From a virus: 33,088 bases of DNA. This document shows, piece by piece, positions 23,468 to 31,655 of this stretch; the stretch's first letter is position 1, and every line of letters begins with the position of its first letter. The notes beneath the pieces are model-generated. The model was not told the DNA's origin. It was given only the letters and a program-made list of their open reading frames with translations, and did no database searches. The position numbers were made by a program, and so were the translations under genes. The stretch spans positions 1-33,088 of the IMG/VR virus record IMGVR_UViG_3300010413_002165. One strand, written 5' to 3'.

Positions 23468-24459
23468 AGATTACTATAAATGCGATAGACACTGGGTTTA
23501 GTAACAATGGTGGGACAAAGACTCTCTTCCATAGTGCCAATATCCTTACTGATATGGGGCATGAAGTAAAGTGTGTTTCTAATCATCCCAATAAGTTTAC
23601 ATGGTTTCCCTTAAAAGCAGAATTTATTCAGACTAGGCATCCTCTCGCATACCCAGATGCAGATGCCAATATAGCTACTGGATTTCAAAGTGTTAAGAAT
23701 GTAGTGGCTGCGCCCCCTCAGAAGGGGAAGGCGTTCCACTGGATAAGGGCGCATGAAACTTGGATAACTAAAAGCTTGGGAAAAATCTATAATGCTCCCA
23801 CTGTAAAGTGGGTAAATAGTGAAGGATTGAAGTTCTTCATAAAGAGAGAGTATAACGTAGACACTGAATTACTATACCCAGGAGTGGATTTGGATATATT
23901 CTTTAACACTAACCTGAGGAGGTATGATCTGGAGTATTTTACAGTAGGCGCACTCAATAACAAGAAACCAAGGAAGAGACAGGATTGGTTGGTACGAGCA
24001 TTCGATCATTTAAACAGATCTTATGGGGCTAGAGCTGCCTTTCTTATGTTTGGTAACGATGGGAAGCCCCTAGATATACGTCTACTCAATGCTTATATAC
24101 AACAGCCTAGTCCAGCCATCTTGAGGACTGTGTACAACAAAGTGAAAGTGTGGTTAGCCCCCACCTACTCTGAAGGTTTGCATATATGCCCTATGGAAGC
24201 AGCGCTATGTGGGTGTCTTGTTGTGGGGACTACTGCTGAATTGGCGGGGATGAGGGATTGGCTGGTGGATGGGCATAGTGGCTTTATGTCTGAAAATGAT
24301 TTTGGCTCTTTCTATGCCAAAATAGTGGAAGCTGTTAAGTGTACAAGTCATAAAGCTATGATTATTGCCGACACTGCAAGGAATACTATAGAGAATGTTA
24401 TAGGCAGTAGAGAGAGAAACATGAAGCGAATGGTTGAGTTGATAGAGGGGGCATTATGA
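23464..24459 (+). CDS. GT4 glycosyltransferase
   Basis: 331 residues from ATG 23464 (ATGA overlap). The N-terminal domain has NAIDTGFSNNGGTKTLFHSA with the Gly-Gly donor loop, then ELLYPGVDLDIFF at the hinge, FTVGALNNKKPRKRQDWLVR, and the C-terminal EGLHICPMEAALCGCLVV, where Glu237 and Glu245 make the EX7E site. All parts of a retaining GT4 enzyme are present. It is coupled to the following transferase by another ATGA. Confidence 0.88.
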   Translation: MKITINAIDTGFSNNGGTKTLFHSANILTDMGHEVKCVSNHPNKFTWFPLKAEFIQTRHPLAYPDADANIATGFQSVKNVVAAPPQKGKAFHWIRAHETWITKSLGKIYNAPTVKWVNSEGLKFFIKREYNVDTELLYPGVDLDIFFNTNLRRYDLEYFTVGALNNKKPRKRQDWLVRAFDHLNRSYGARAAFLMFGNDGKPLDIRLLNAYIQQPSPAILRTVYNKVKVWLAPTYSEGLHICPMEAALCGCLVVGTTAELAGMRDWLVDGHSGFMSENDFGSFYAKIVEAVKCTSHKAMIIADTARNTIENVIGSRERNMKRMVELIEGAL

Positions 24460-25442
24460 AGAAGGCCATTCTTTTAAGACAGCAGGTTCCTAAGGATGTG
24501 GAGAGGATCACCTTCAATTCCTTTGAGGAAATTGATGATATGTGGATGGTCCTCTTCTACCATACGTGTAACAATCTAGGTGTAGAACTAAAAGAATCCT
24601 GGAATTGGGGCGGTCATAGGTATCACTATCTGAAAGATGATTTTGTGGAACGGTGGATGCCTTCTTTTGGTGAATGTGGGAATGTAGAACCTCCAGATCT
24701 CATCTTTGCAAGGGGGGGATTTAAGGAATACGTACAGGTAATGCGGAGATTTCCTAATGCTATAAAAATCTATTATGGAGCTGGTAAAAGATATGATCCT
24801 GGTATGGCTGACGATTTTACTCCATACGATCTAGTTCTAGTAGATACTGAAGAGCAAAAAGCAGCCCTGGCAGAGAAAAGGTATAGAGTAGAACTACTTA
24901 TAAAACCAGCCTGTGAGCATGTTTTCTATGCTGCAAGTGTGGCTAAAAGGCACGACATAGTGTTTATAGCCAATGCTCCTCAGAAGAAATTGAAGGGCCA
25001 CAAGTGGCTGTTCGATAAGCTGGCTGGGACAGGGCTAAAAATAATCCAGATTGGGCATAGAGATGAGGAAGTGGTGAGATGGGCAGAGGAAAGAGAACTG
25101 CGTATTTCTTCCATCGGTTGGGTTCCTAGGAAGAACATTCCTCTATGGGCTTGTGGAGCTAAAGTGGGGGTAGTGGCGTCTACTGACTACGAGAGCTGTC
25201 CTAGGGTTATCCCTGAGTATCTAGCTATGAACCTACCCATAGTAGTAAGAGATACTACTAGAGTATCTGAGATGTATGTAAATAAGAATACTGGAAGGTT
25301 CGCTAGTGATGATAACTTTGTGGACGTACTGAAAGATGTTGTAACTAATTATTCTAACTACAGCCCTTTCTGGTACTACTGGAACTTTCTCAGTACTTCT
25401 ATAGCTTCTATAAAATTGGCTGAGATTATTATAAAATTATAG
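24456..25442 (+). CDS. GT4-like glycosyltransferase
   Basis: 328 residues from ATG 24456 (ATGA overlap). The N-terminal domain is divergent (FARGGFKEYVQVMRRFPNAI, DLVLVDTEEQKAAL). The C-terminal domain is clear: HDIVFIANAPQKKLKGHKWL, SSIGWVPRKNIPLWACGAKV, then YESCPRVIPEYLAMNLPIVV with the EX7E pair, and SEMYVNKNTGRFA. It is followed by a 12-nt gap containing AGAGG, one of the few non-overlapping junctions in the cassette, so a sub-block may begin there. Confidence 0.82.
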   Translation: MKKAILLRQQVPKDVERITFNSFEEIDDMWMVLFYHTCNNLGVELKESWNWGGHRYHYLKDDFVERWMPSFGECGNVEPPDLIFARGGFKEYVQVMRRFPNAIKIYYGAGKRYDPGMADDFTPYDLVLVDTEEQKAALAEKRYRVELLIKPACEHVFYAASVAKRHDIVFIANAPQKKLKGHKWLFDKLAGTGLKIIQIGHRDEEVVRWAEERELRISSIGWVPRKNIPLWACGAKVGVVASTDYESCPRVIPEYLAMNLPIVVRDTTRVSEMYVNKNTGRFASDDNFVDVLKDVVTNYSNYSPFWYYWNFLSTSIASIKLAEIIIKL

Positions 25443-25454
25443 AGGTTAACTGAA

Positions 25455-26162
25455 TTGTCTATGAAATTATTAGTGATAGGTTTTCAAAATAGTGGAACTA
25501 CTATGCTTAGGAGATTGTTATGCTGCCATCCTGATATTAGATGGATTTTTCATGAAACATTCTATTTGAATGATACTAGTACTAAAGAACATATCAGAGC
25601 CAAGATAAGAGATAGGCATGGCTTTAATATAGATAAGCATATATGGGGTGAAAAAATTCCATTTATATATCCTAAAATGTCTAAATCTAATGTTGGACCC
25701 AGGAATAGTATAATAGATTATGCTAGACAATGGAAAGTTTATTTTGCTCCAGATTATAAGATAATCCATATAGTACGTCATCCAGTAGATGTCATTTTAG
25801 GGAATAGGACTAGAAAAGCTATAAAAGAAGCTAGGACACTTAAGTGGTACGAGGACACTGTGTTTCTTGCTATAAAAAAATTTGAGGAAAGTATTTTGGT
25901 AAAGTATGAGGACATCCTATTGAATTTCGATGTGGCTATGAAATCTTTGCTTGAGGCTATAGGAATATCATCAGATAGAGGTACGATAGAACTGGTAGAA
26001 AATGCGTTTTGCGAGAAATTTAAAAGATTAAATCAGAGTAGAGCATTTGGGTATAGTGGCAATAAGCGCCATGATGTTTTAGATAAAAAATATCAGAACT
26101 TAAGGAAGATTATAAAGGAAATTAATGCTTTTGCTGGAGGAATAAACAAATACAATTCATAG
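25455..26162 (+). CDS. Sulfotransferase
   Basis: 235 residues from TTG 25455, chosen because AGAGG (25441-25445) lies 9 nt upstream; ATG 25461 gives nearly the same protein. The 5'-phosphosulfate loop is VIGFQNSGTTMLRRLLC (residues 7-23). The 3'-phosphate site is IIHIVRHPVDVILGNRTR, with the conserved Arg and a downstream helix. EESILVKYEDILLNFDVAM is the later conserved segment of bacterial sulfotransferases. It transfers sulfate from PAPS to a hydroxyl of a glycan or other acceptor. PAPS would come from the host or with help from the PAPS-reductase-family gene at 9214; that is inference. This and the next two genes look more AT-rich than their neighbours. Confidence 0.88.
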   Translation: MSMKLLVIGFQNSGTTMLRRLLCCHPDIRWIFHETFYLNDTSTKEHIRAKIRDRHGFNIDKHIWGEKIPFIYPKMSKSNVGPRNSIIDYARQWKVYFAPDYKIIHIVRHPVDVILGNRTRKAIKEARTLKWYEDTVFLAIKKFEESILVKYEDILLNFDVAMKSLLEAIGISSDRGTIELVENAFCEKFKRLNQSRAFGYSGNKRHDVLDKKYQNLRKIIKEINAFAGGINKYNS

Positions 26163-26803
26163 TAGTAAAAGCTGATGATTTTTCTCTTTACAAGAAAGAT
26201 TTATTTGTTGGTGATAGATGGGATAGATTTGTGTACGAGGCTTTAGCTAGAGACATAAAGGTAAGTATCGGAATTTCAGGGAAGGATTTGAATAAAGAGG
26301 CTAATATTAAGTGGATAGTTGCTATCCATTCTTCTAGCATGGTTGAATTTTGGCATCATGGACAGGCACACGGTATAAGTGAATATAGGGGGGCTAATTT
26401 TACTAGTCAGGAGAAGTCATTCTATAGATGTTTCAATGATTTTTTTAATAAGACTGGTATTAAGTTTAGTACTTTCGGTGCTCCATATAACAGAGATGAC
26501 GATGCAACTGCGAAACTCTTAGAGGGGTGTGGTGACATAAAAGCTTGGTTTTCTACTAGATCTAGGAAGAAAACCACTAAGGTTCTTTTGAAAAAGAGGA
26601 TGCACATAGAGAAACACACTGGAGAAGTGGATAAGCACTATTTTCATAAGCACTATGAAGATATAAAAAATAAGGAGGGGGTTTATTCTTTGCAAATACA
26701 TCCTAAGGATTGGAAGGAGCAGCATTTTGAATATTTCTCTGGCATCCTTGATTTTTTAATTGGGAAAGGGTGGGTATTTAAACTGCCTAGAGAATTAGTA
26801 TGA
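26150..26803 (+). CDS. Polysaccharide deacetylase-like protein, probable AUA start
   Basis: About 217 residues in the frame ending TGA at 26801-26803. The conserved N-terminus FIVVKADDFSLYKKDLFVGD, with the metal-binding Asp pair, begins at 26156, and IHSSSMVEFWHHGQAHG supplies the His motif. FSTFGAPYNRDDDAT is the next conserved block, and SLQIHPKDW supplies the C-terminal His. The family removes acetyl groups from N-acetyl sugars. The frame opens at 26126 and has no ATG, GTG or TTG before GTG 26231, which would remove the Asp pair. An AUA at 26150 lies 9 nt after GGAGG (26136-26140) and is my preferred start. It overlaps the sulfotransferase by 13 nt. Confidence 0.75.
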   Translation: MQFIVVKADDFSLYKKDLFVGDRWDRFVYEALARDIKVSIGISGKDLNKEANIKWIVAIHSSSMVEFWHHGQAHGISEYRGANFTSQEKSFYRCFNDFFNKTGIKFSTFGAPYNRDDDATAKLLEGCGDIKAWFSTRSRKKTTKVLLKKRMHIEKHTGEVDKHYFHKHYEDIKNKEGVYSLQIHPKDWKEQHFEYFSGILDFLIGKGWVFKLPRELV

Positions 26804-27723
26804 AGTTTAATAGACTTAGCATAATTACTGTTGATTACGAGAATCGCTACAACGTAGGGAACTACCATCTCAATGAGGCTCTAGCCAAGAGGTTTAAGGA
26901 ATGTAAATACTTTTTTCTAGAGAAGGGGTTTAAGCAAAAGAAGAGTGAAGACTACTTTAAATCGTCTGATCTCATATTTATCAATAGACCACTGCGAAAA
27001 ACAAAACAACTCAGCGTTGAAGGTGATACTTATCGTGGTCTTAATTACAGAAATTACACTACTCCTATTGTTTTGTTTGATACGGATAGCAGCACTTTGA
27101 AGATGAAGGAGCGGGTAAAGCATCTACGAAACATAGGAGTGAACTTTCTGGCTCTAGGGAATAATGACTACAGAGTTGAAGAGCATAGAAAAGAAGTTCC
27201 TGAGGTAGATACTTTCTACTTCCACTTTGGAATAAACATTGAGCACTTTAGGAATTTCAACAATAGAGTCAGGGAGATACAGTCAGGGTTTATAGGTGCT
27301 TATAGGAATTACCACTACCCCAACAGGATGGAGATGGTCGAGCGGTTCCGTCATAGGGTAGGTGATAGATTCTTCTGGAAACGGATGATCAAAGAAGAAT
27401 ACGTCTATTACTTGAACAATATGAGGATTTTTGTTACGGCTAATGATAGACACAAGGGTTTCTTTATGAAGCACCTGGAGAGTATGGCTTGCGGTTGTAT
27501 GTTGCTGGCTGAGCACACTCCTCTATTTGAAAAGCTAGGATTTGTTGATGGCGAGGATCTAGTGACATGGAATACCTTGGATGACTGTGAACAGAAACTG
27601 CTGTACTACATGACTTACAGCAATGTTAGAGAAGCTATAGCTAAAAGTGGAGAGAAGAAAGCCAGGACCTTCACCTGGGATAGTAGAGTAGACTACCTTT
27701 TGAGTAGGATTAAAAATGGCTAA
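26800..27723 (+). CDS. CgeB-like GT-B glycosyltransferase
   Basis: 307 residues from ATG 26800 (ATGA overlap). The N-terminal half (LSIITVDYENRYNVGNYHLN, LIFINRPLRKTKQ) is divergent. The C-terminal half has GFIGAYRNYHYPNRMEMVER, YYLNNMRIFVTANDRHKGFF, and KHLESMACGCMLLAEHTPLF, the donor-binding block of CgeB-like transferases. It is a third member of that broad type in the cassette but is not a close copy of the pair at 17519 and 19794. It overlaps the next gene by 8 nt. Confidence 0.75.
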   Translation: MKFNRLSIITVDYENRYNVGNYHLNEALAKRFKECKYFFLEKGFKQKKSEDYFKSSDLIFINRPLRKTKQLSVEGDTYRGLNYRNYTTPIVLFDTDSSTLKMKERVKHLRNIGVNFLALGNNDYRVEEHRKEVPEVDTFYFHFGINIEHFRNFNNRVREIQSGFIGAYRNYHYPNRMEMVERFRHRVGDRFFWKRMIKEEYVYYLNNMRIFVTANDRHKGFFMKHLESMACGCMLLAEHTPLFEKLGFVDGEDLVTWNTLDDCEQKLLYYMTYSNVREAIAKSGEKKARTFTWDSRVDYLLSRIKNG

Positions 27724-28765
27724 ATTAGTAGCAACCTGTTTCCACAATGGCCTGGGAAATTTCATAATGTTTATTCCCGCTCTTAGAGCACTGCATAAAA
27801 TGACAGGTGCTAAGATAGATCTGTACCTGGATAAAAAATGGACTGATAGTAGAAGACCTCCAGTAGAGTTTCTATTCAATTCTCTGGAGTTCAGTAATAA
27901 AATAGTGGAGTTTGACATTAATACTTTCCGTAAAGATAAGTATGAGGAGATATTTTGGGTATCTCATGGAGAAAGATTCGATTGTTGGCATTACTTTAGA
28001 GATATTGCTACTATAAAATCAGAGTTTGAGGACGAAGATGATAGTTGGTTGCAGACTAAAGAGCATGAAATTGAGTTCTATATGAGTGGGTTATACAATA
28101 ATGGGTATAGAGGTAAGATACCAAAGCAGATTATTGGAGTCAGGTATCAGTTTGGTCGTCACCATAGAGATGGTGAGACTTATACTATATCCTGCAAAAA
28201 CATGCTCACTAGGCTTAAAGTTGGTTTCTGCAATGGCTATTTTGTAGAATCAACCTGGGATTGGAGTAGGAAGGCGTGGCCCCACTTCCAGCACCTAGCT
28301 ATTATGTTGTATAACACTTTTGGCACAGATGCTGAGATATCCCTACTGGGTAAGGGCAAGGAAGAAAAGAAATGGGCCAAGAGCGTGAAAGGCTCACTGG
28401 CTTTCCAAGACTACAATGTTAAGAATTTTGTTGACAAGCTAGACATACTTGCTACAATCCGCAAAATAACTGTATTAGATGTGCTAGTTACTACTGACAC
28501 TGGTCTGATGCATATTGCTGATGCGCTGAACGTACCCCTGATAGTGTTATTTGGCTCTACTCTAGCCAGTAAGAATGGTCCGTACATGAATAAGAAAGCT
28601 AGGTTAGTGCAGAGTCTCCTCAATTGCGCTCCCTGCCAGAACACTCCCAATTTTCATATTTGTGAAACTTACAGATGTATGCAGGAGATAACCCCAGCGG
28701 ATGTCATGGGTGAGCTGTTGAAGCTCCTTGATGATCTGGGGTACAAATATCCTGAGCAGGTTTAG
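27716..28765 (+). CDS. GT9 heptosyltransferase-like glycosyltransferase
   Basis: 349 residues from ATG 27716. It begins KLVATCFHNGLGNFIMFIPA, the GT9 N-terminal pattern with the Gly-Leu-Gly loop, and has WDWSRKAWPHFQHLAIMLYN, VLVTTDTGLMHIADALNVPL with the Asp-Thr-Gly donor loop, and VLFGSTLASKNGP. A Cys-rich end (CAPCQ...CETYRCMQEI) is typical of ADP-heptose transferases. It closes the glycan cassette: AGGAGG follows and the connector genes begin 8 nt later. Confidence 0.88.
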   Translation: MAKLVATCFHNGLGNFIMFIPALRALHKMTGAKIDLYLDKKWTDSRRPPVEFLFNSLEFSNKIVEFDINTFRKDKYEEIFWVSHGERFDCWHYFRDIATIKSEFEDEDDSWLQTKEHEIEFYMSGLYNNGYRGKIPKQIIGVRYQFGRHHRDGETYTISCKNMLTRLKVGFCNGYFVESTWDWSRKAWPHFQHLAIMLYNTFGTDAEISLLGKGKEEKKWAKSVKGSLAFQDYNVKNFVDKLDILATIRKITVLDVLVTTDTGLMHIADALNVPLIVLFGSTLASKNGPYMNKKARLVQSLLNCAPCQNTPNFHICETYRCMQEITPADVMGELLKLLDDLGYKYPEQV

Positions 28766-28773
28766 GAGGAACT

Positions 28774-29385
28774 ATGGCTGTAACAGCACCAAAATGGACT
28801 CTAGCTGATGTGGATGATCTGGAGATGTGGGTTGGGGCTGCGATCAATACATATGTGGATCAATTTCAGCAGCTCATCAACTACATCTCTGCCTTTATGG
28901 AGAGATACACAGATAGGAAGCTGAAAGCTAGGGATTACGATTACACTGTAGCTGCCGATGAAGTGGACGCTATTGGCGATGGTGACGGCACAGCTACCTT
29001 CTTCACTAAACAATATCCAGTAAACTCTATTACTACTCTAAAAATTGGTGATACTACTATAACAGAAAACACTGCTTGGAATGCAGATGATGGGTATATT
29101 TTGTATCCAGAGCAGGGAAAGATCTATTATTCTAGTGGTTTTGATGCCTACAAGAAGAATATCCTGCTGAAATACAATGCTGGCTATGCAATTACTACAA
29201 ACGATTTTGCTGAATTGAAGATGATTTGCTGCCATCTGGTTAAATATGTGTGGGACAATAAGGGACGAGTGGGGCTGAAGCAGGAGTTCTTGGGCAGATA
29301 CAGATACACTAGGGATGACTTTCAGAACACAGACAAATGGCTATTTAGATCACTTGATTCCTACAAGAGATCAGTATTTAAGTGA
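28774..29385 (+). CDS. Head-tail connector, HK97 gp6-like
   Basis: 203 residues from ATG 28774 behind AGGAGG. The helical N-terminus and the beta insert (YPVNSITTLKIGDTTI) with the C-terminal helix (FAELKMICCHLVKYVWDNKG) follow the gp6-type adaptor that binds the portal as a ring. Family members are usually 100-200 residues. The end overlaps nothing if the next start is GTG 29393. This gene marks the return from the glycan cassette to virion assembly. Confidence 0.82.
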   Translation: MAVTAPKWTLADVDDLEMWVGAAINTYVDQFQQLINYISAFMERYTDRKLKARDYDYTVAADEVDAIGDGDGTATFFTKQYPVNSITTLKIGDTTITENTAWNADDGYILYPEQGKIYYSSGFDAYKKNILLKYNAGYAITTNDFAELKMICCHLVKYVWDNKGRVGLKQEFLGRYRYTRDDFQNTDKWLFRSLDSYKRSVFK

Positions 29386-29392
29386 GGTTGCT

Positions 29393-29737
29393 GTGGCTGT
29401 AGAAGACCTGCTAGTACAGACATGCACTATAAAGAGGGAGACTACTACTGTTGGCACACGGGGGCAGACAGATGTGGCATGGACTACTATTGCCACTGAC
29501 GTTAGATGTAATGTCCAGCTAGCTACTATAGTTAGGGAGGAATACCAGGCTCTGCAGTTTGGAAGGACTACACTGACTACTTTCCTGGGGTTCTTTGAGT
29601 TTGGCACAGATGTACTAGAGGGAGATAAGGTTTTCCTGGACAGCCCCAGCGCTATATTCCAGGTTGACCGCACTCATCCAGACTCTGTAGGGAGAAGCTC
29701 TCATATAGAGGCAGATCTGGAGAAGGTGGACTACTAA
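29393..29737 (+). CDS. Head closure protein (phage head-tail joining, SPP1 gp16-like)
   Basis: 114 residues from GTG 29393, chosen because GTGAGG lies 5 nt upstream; the frame is open back to 29315 but that would overlap the connector by 71 nt. The pattern TCTIKRETTTVGTRGQTDVA, a central beta barrel, GTDVLEGDKVFL and FQVDRTHPDS is that of small head-closure proteins which plug the connector until tail attachment. It ends TAA overlapping the next ATG as TAATG. Confidence 0.78.
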   Translation: MAVEDLLVQTCTIKRETTTVGTRGQTDVAWTTIATDVRCNVQLATIVREEYQALQFGRTTLTTFLGFFEFGTDVLEGDKVFLDSPSAIFQVDRTHPDSVGRSSHIEADLEKVDY

Positions 29738-30363
29738 TGCCTTATGACGATGTTGATATTTCCCCATGGGAACATACTGGCAGTAGCCAATATGGTGAGC
29801 CAGTACAGTTTGTAATAAATATCAAGGAATGGATGAAACACATGGTTGGCGTTAAGCGCCACATTAGAGATAAAGCGTTTGAGGGCGTAGAGAACGCCAT
29901 GCAGTATGCTGTAGACTCTATGAGGTTTAGATTTGAACTTAACGATGAGGGGACAGGTAAGGAATGGACTCTCTACCATGGAAGTGCAGGAGATTATGAG
30001 CCAAGAGATCCGTCCAGGCCAAAGGTTACATGGGTTGCCAGTGCATGGGGGAGTATATACGACCCTGAACCTATAGTGCATTTCCACGATGTTGCTGCTG
30101 ACCAAAGCTACCCTTTGGGTTATCCTAGTATAGCAGACAGTTTTGATGCTGGAGCTGAGTTTCTTCCTGGTCACATATGGATATCTGGATGGGTTAGGAA
30201 TGATGCCCCTCATGCTGGTATTATAGAGTTTGGTGGGAAGGCAGGATGGGGAGTTATAATGCCTAGATATTTTATGCGCTATGTGATGACTGCTCCACAC
30301 CACGTAGAATTCATGATACGCAGAATAGCTCAGGCGATAAGTGAATACGGATTAATGAGGTAG
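29737..30363 (+). CDS. Neck/tail completion protein, HK97 gp10-like
   Basis: 208 residues from ATG 29737. The family-like features are an N-terminal helix (KRHIRDKAFEGVENAMQYAV) and the late APHAGIIEFGGKAGWG segment near residue 175. Its size is larger than the usual 120-150 residues owing to an inserted central loop (HGSAGDYEPRDPSRPKVTW). Proteins of this family sit at the head-tail neck or assist tail completion. Position between head closure and tail terminator supports this. Confidence 0.7.
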   Translation: MPYDDVDISPWEHTGSSQYGEPVQFVINIKEWMKHMVGVKRHIRDKAFEGVENAMQYAVDSMRFRFELNDEGTGKEWTLYHGSAGDYEPRDPSRPKVTWVASAWGSIYDPEPIVHFHDVAADQSYPLGYPSIADSFDAGAEFLPGHIWISGWVRNDAPHAGIIEFGGKAGWGVIMPRYFMRYVMTAPHHVEFMIRRIAQAISEYGLMR

Positions 30364-30367
30364 GCTG

Positions 30368-30835
30368 GTGGATGAGATTAAAGAGTACGTTATAGGGACG
30401 TTAATAATACCAGATGTAACTCTACAAGGGCTGACTGGATATACCGCTAGTGATCCTAGAGTGTATGAGTGGTATCCTGCCTTGAACGTCACCCTTAGTG
30501 CCACCCTCCCTGCTTATATTATATACCACTATAGAAACTATGGAGCTGGTTCCCGTTCAGTGGATAGAGCTGAGCTAGGGGATACCTATTTTCATTTCGA
30601 TATATATTCCTATGATTCAGATGCTAAAGGGGATGTAGCCAAAAGGCTTAGGAATATATTAGATTTATACGGAGCATTCAATACTACCAACTATAGAATA
30701 CTGCAGATGAAGATAACTGAGGACATGGAGTTGCCTATAGAGGGAGAATCTGCTAGTGAAAGGCGCTACAGACATCATATAACCGTGCGATTGATTGGAG
30801 TGCTTAGTAGAACGATTATTGGAAACACGCTATGA
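30368..30835 (+). CDS. Probable tail terminator protein
   Basis: 155 residues from GTG 30368, four bases after the previous stop. LPAYIIYHYRNYGAGSRS, then DTYFHFDIYSYDSDAKGDVA with a following helix, and YRHHITVRLIGV at the end give the alpha/beta pattern of tail terminators, which cap the tail tube and join it to the head. Position before the tail tube gene is the usual one. No sequence motif is decisive. Confidence 0.68.
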   Translation: MDEIKEYVIGTLIIPDVTLQGLTGYTASDPRVYEWYPALNVTLSATLPAYIIYHYRNYGAGSRSVDRAELGDTYFHFDIYSYDSDAKGDVAKRLRNILDLYGAFNTTNYRILQMKITEDMELPIEGESASERRYRHHITVRLIGVLSRTIIGNTL

Positions 30836-31059
30836 CTAGGGGTTCTGTTCGGGCGAATTGCAAAGGAAAAATAGTTGGCTGTAACGATTGCAAGGACCAT
30901 ACGGCTGAAGAGGGCTACTGTTCCGTTTGTGGGAGACCCCTCAGCAAAGCTGTAGGTGAGGAATGCGGTGTTGTCTATGCTTATGTAGAACGTGGCTATG
31001 TCTGGAAGGGTAAGATAAAAATCAAATGTCGTTATTGTAAGACTGTTAACAAGATCTAG
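30832..31059 (+). CDS. Small zinc-ribbon protein with Com-like C-terminus
   Basis: 75 residues from ATG 30832 (ATGA overlap). It has four CxxC-like pairs: CNDC at residues 17-20, CSVC further on, a single Cys in EECGVV, and CRYC near the end in IKIKCRYCKTVNKI. That last segment resembles the zinc knuckle of phage Mu Com, which binds RNA and controls translation of a downstream gene. Here it lies directly upstream of the tail tube gene, so an RNA-binding role is possible, but this is inference. It may also be a structural zinc protein. Confidence 0.6.
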   Translation: MTRGSVRANCKGKIVGCNDCKDHTAEEGYCSVCGRPLSKAVGEECGVVYAYVERGYVWKGKIKIKCRYCKTVNKI

Positions 31060-31070
31060 GAGGTAAGAGG

Positions 31071-31577
31071 ATGGAAACTAATTATGACATCACTAACGTT
31101 CGGCTAGGAGTATGTGAGATTTTCTATGACGATGAGCACGTTGGGCATACTCTGGGCGGTGCCACTGTCAGGATTGGTACTCTGGCTGCTGAAAAGAAAG
31201 TGGACAGGTACGGTGACGCAGTGGTTGGCTACCACGATATGGGTACTACTATTGAGATAGTAGCCAACATAGCTGAGGAAACCCTGGCTAAGATAGCCAA
31301 GTACTTTCCTACTGGGGATAACACTTCCATAACCGATAGGGTTAGTTTCGGTAGGATTGTTGGCGCTGAGCTTACTGCTAGAAGGCTGGTGCTAGATCCT
31401 ACTGATGGTGGTGAGCCTATCGTTGTCTACAGGGCCGTTCCCAATGCTGGTGAAGTGCAGGAAATCAGCTACACCGTTGGTGACCAGCGTGTGTGGGCTG
31501 TGACCTTCAAGGGTGTCCCTGTGGATGGTAGGACTGATGGCGACAACCTGTTCCGCATCGGTGGGGCGGCAAGTTAG
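31071..31577 (+). CDS. Probable major tail tube protein
   Basis: 168 residues from ATG 31071 behind AGGAGG (spacing about 7). The all-beta sequence (DITNVRLGVCEIFYDDEHVG, GATVRIGTLAAEKKV, TTIEIVANIAEETLAKIAKY, VWAVTFKGVPVDG) and its size match siphovirus tail tube subunits that stack as hexamers. C-rich codons as in the capsid suggest strong expression. It lies between the terminator/Com-like genes and the chaperones, the normal place for this gene. Confidence 0.78.
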   Translation: METNYDITNVRLGVCEIFYDDEHVGHTLGGATVRIGTLAAEKKVDRYGDAVVGYHDMGTTIEIVANIAEETLAKIAKYFPTGDNTSITDRVSFGRIVGAELTARRLVLDPTDGGEPIVVYRAVPNAGEVQEISYTVGDQRVWAVTFKGVPVDGRTDGDNLFRIGGAAS

Positions 31578-31601
31578 CGATATCATTATACTTTTTTCAG
31601 C

Positions 31602-31630
31602 TTTACTCTGGACCGCCACCATGATACAAT
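31602..31630 (+). promoter_or_regulatory. Candidate promoter for the HNH gene
   Basis: TTTACT (31602-31607) and TACAAT (31625-31630) are separated by exactly 17 nt, a four-of-six and five-of-six match to the sigma70 consensus. The implied start near 31637 leaves a short leader with AAGGAGG (31643-31649) before ATG 31656. The match is moderate and unproven. Confidence 0.35.
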
Positions 31631-31655
31631 CTCCAAAACTATAAGGAGGTGTATT

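Noticed and set aside
29315-29393. Upstream extension of the head closure gene
   Set aside because: It would overlap the connector by 71 nt, and the GTG at 29393 has a better-placed ribosome site.
31560-31620. Possible terminator after the tail tube gene (GGTGG..GGCGG with CCGCCACC)
   Set aside because: Long loop of over 40 nt, a bulge and no T tract.
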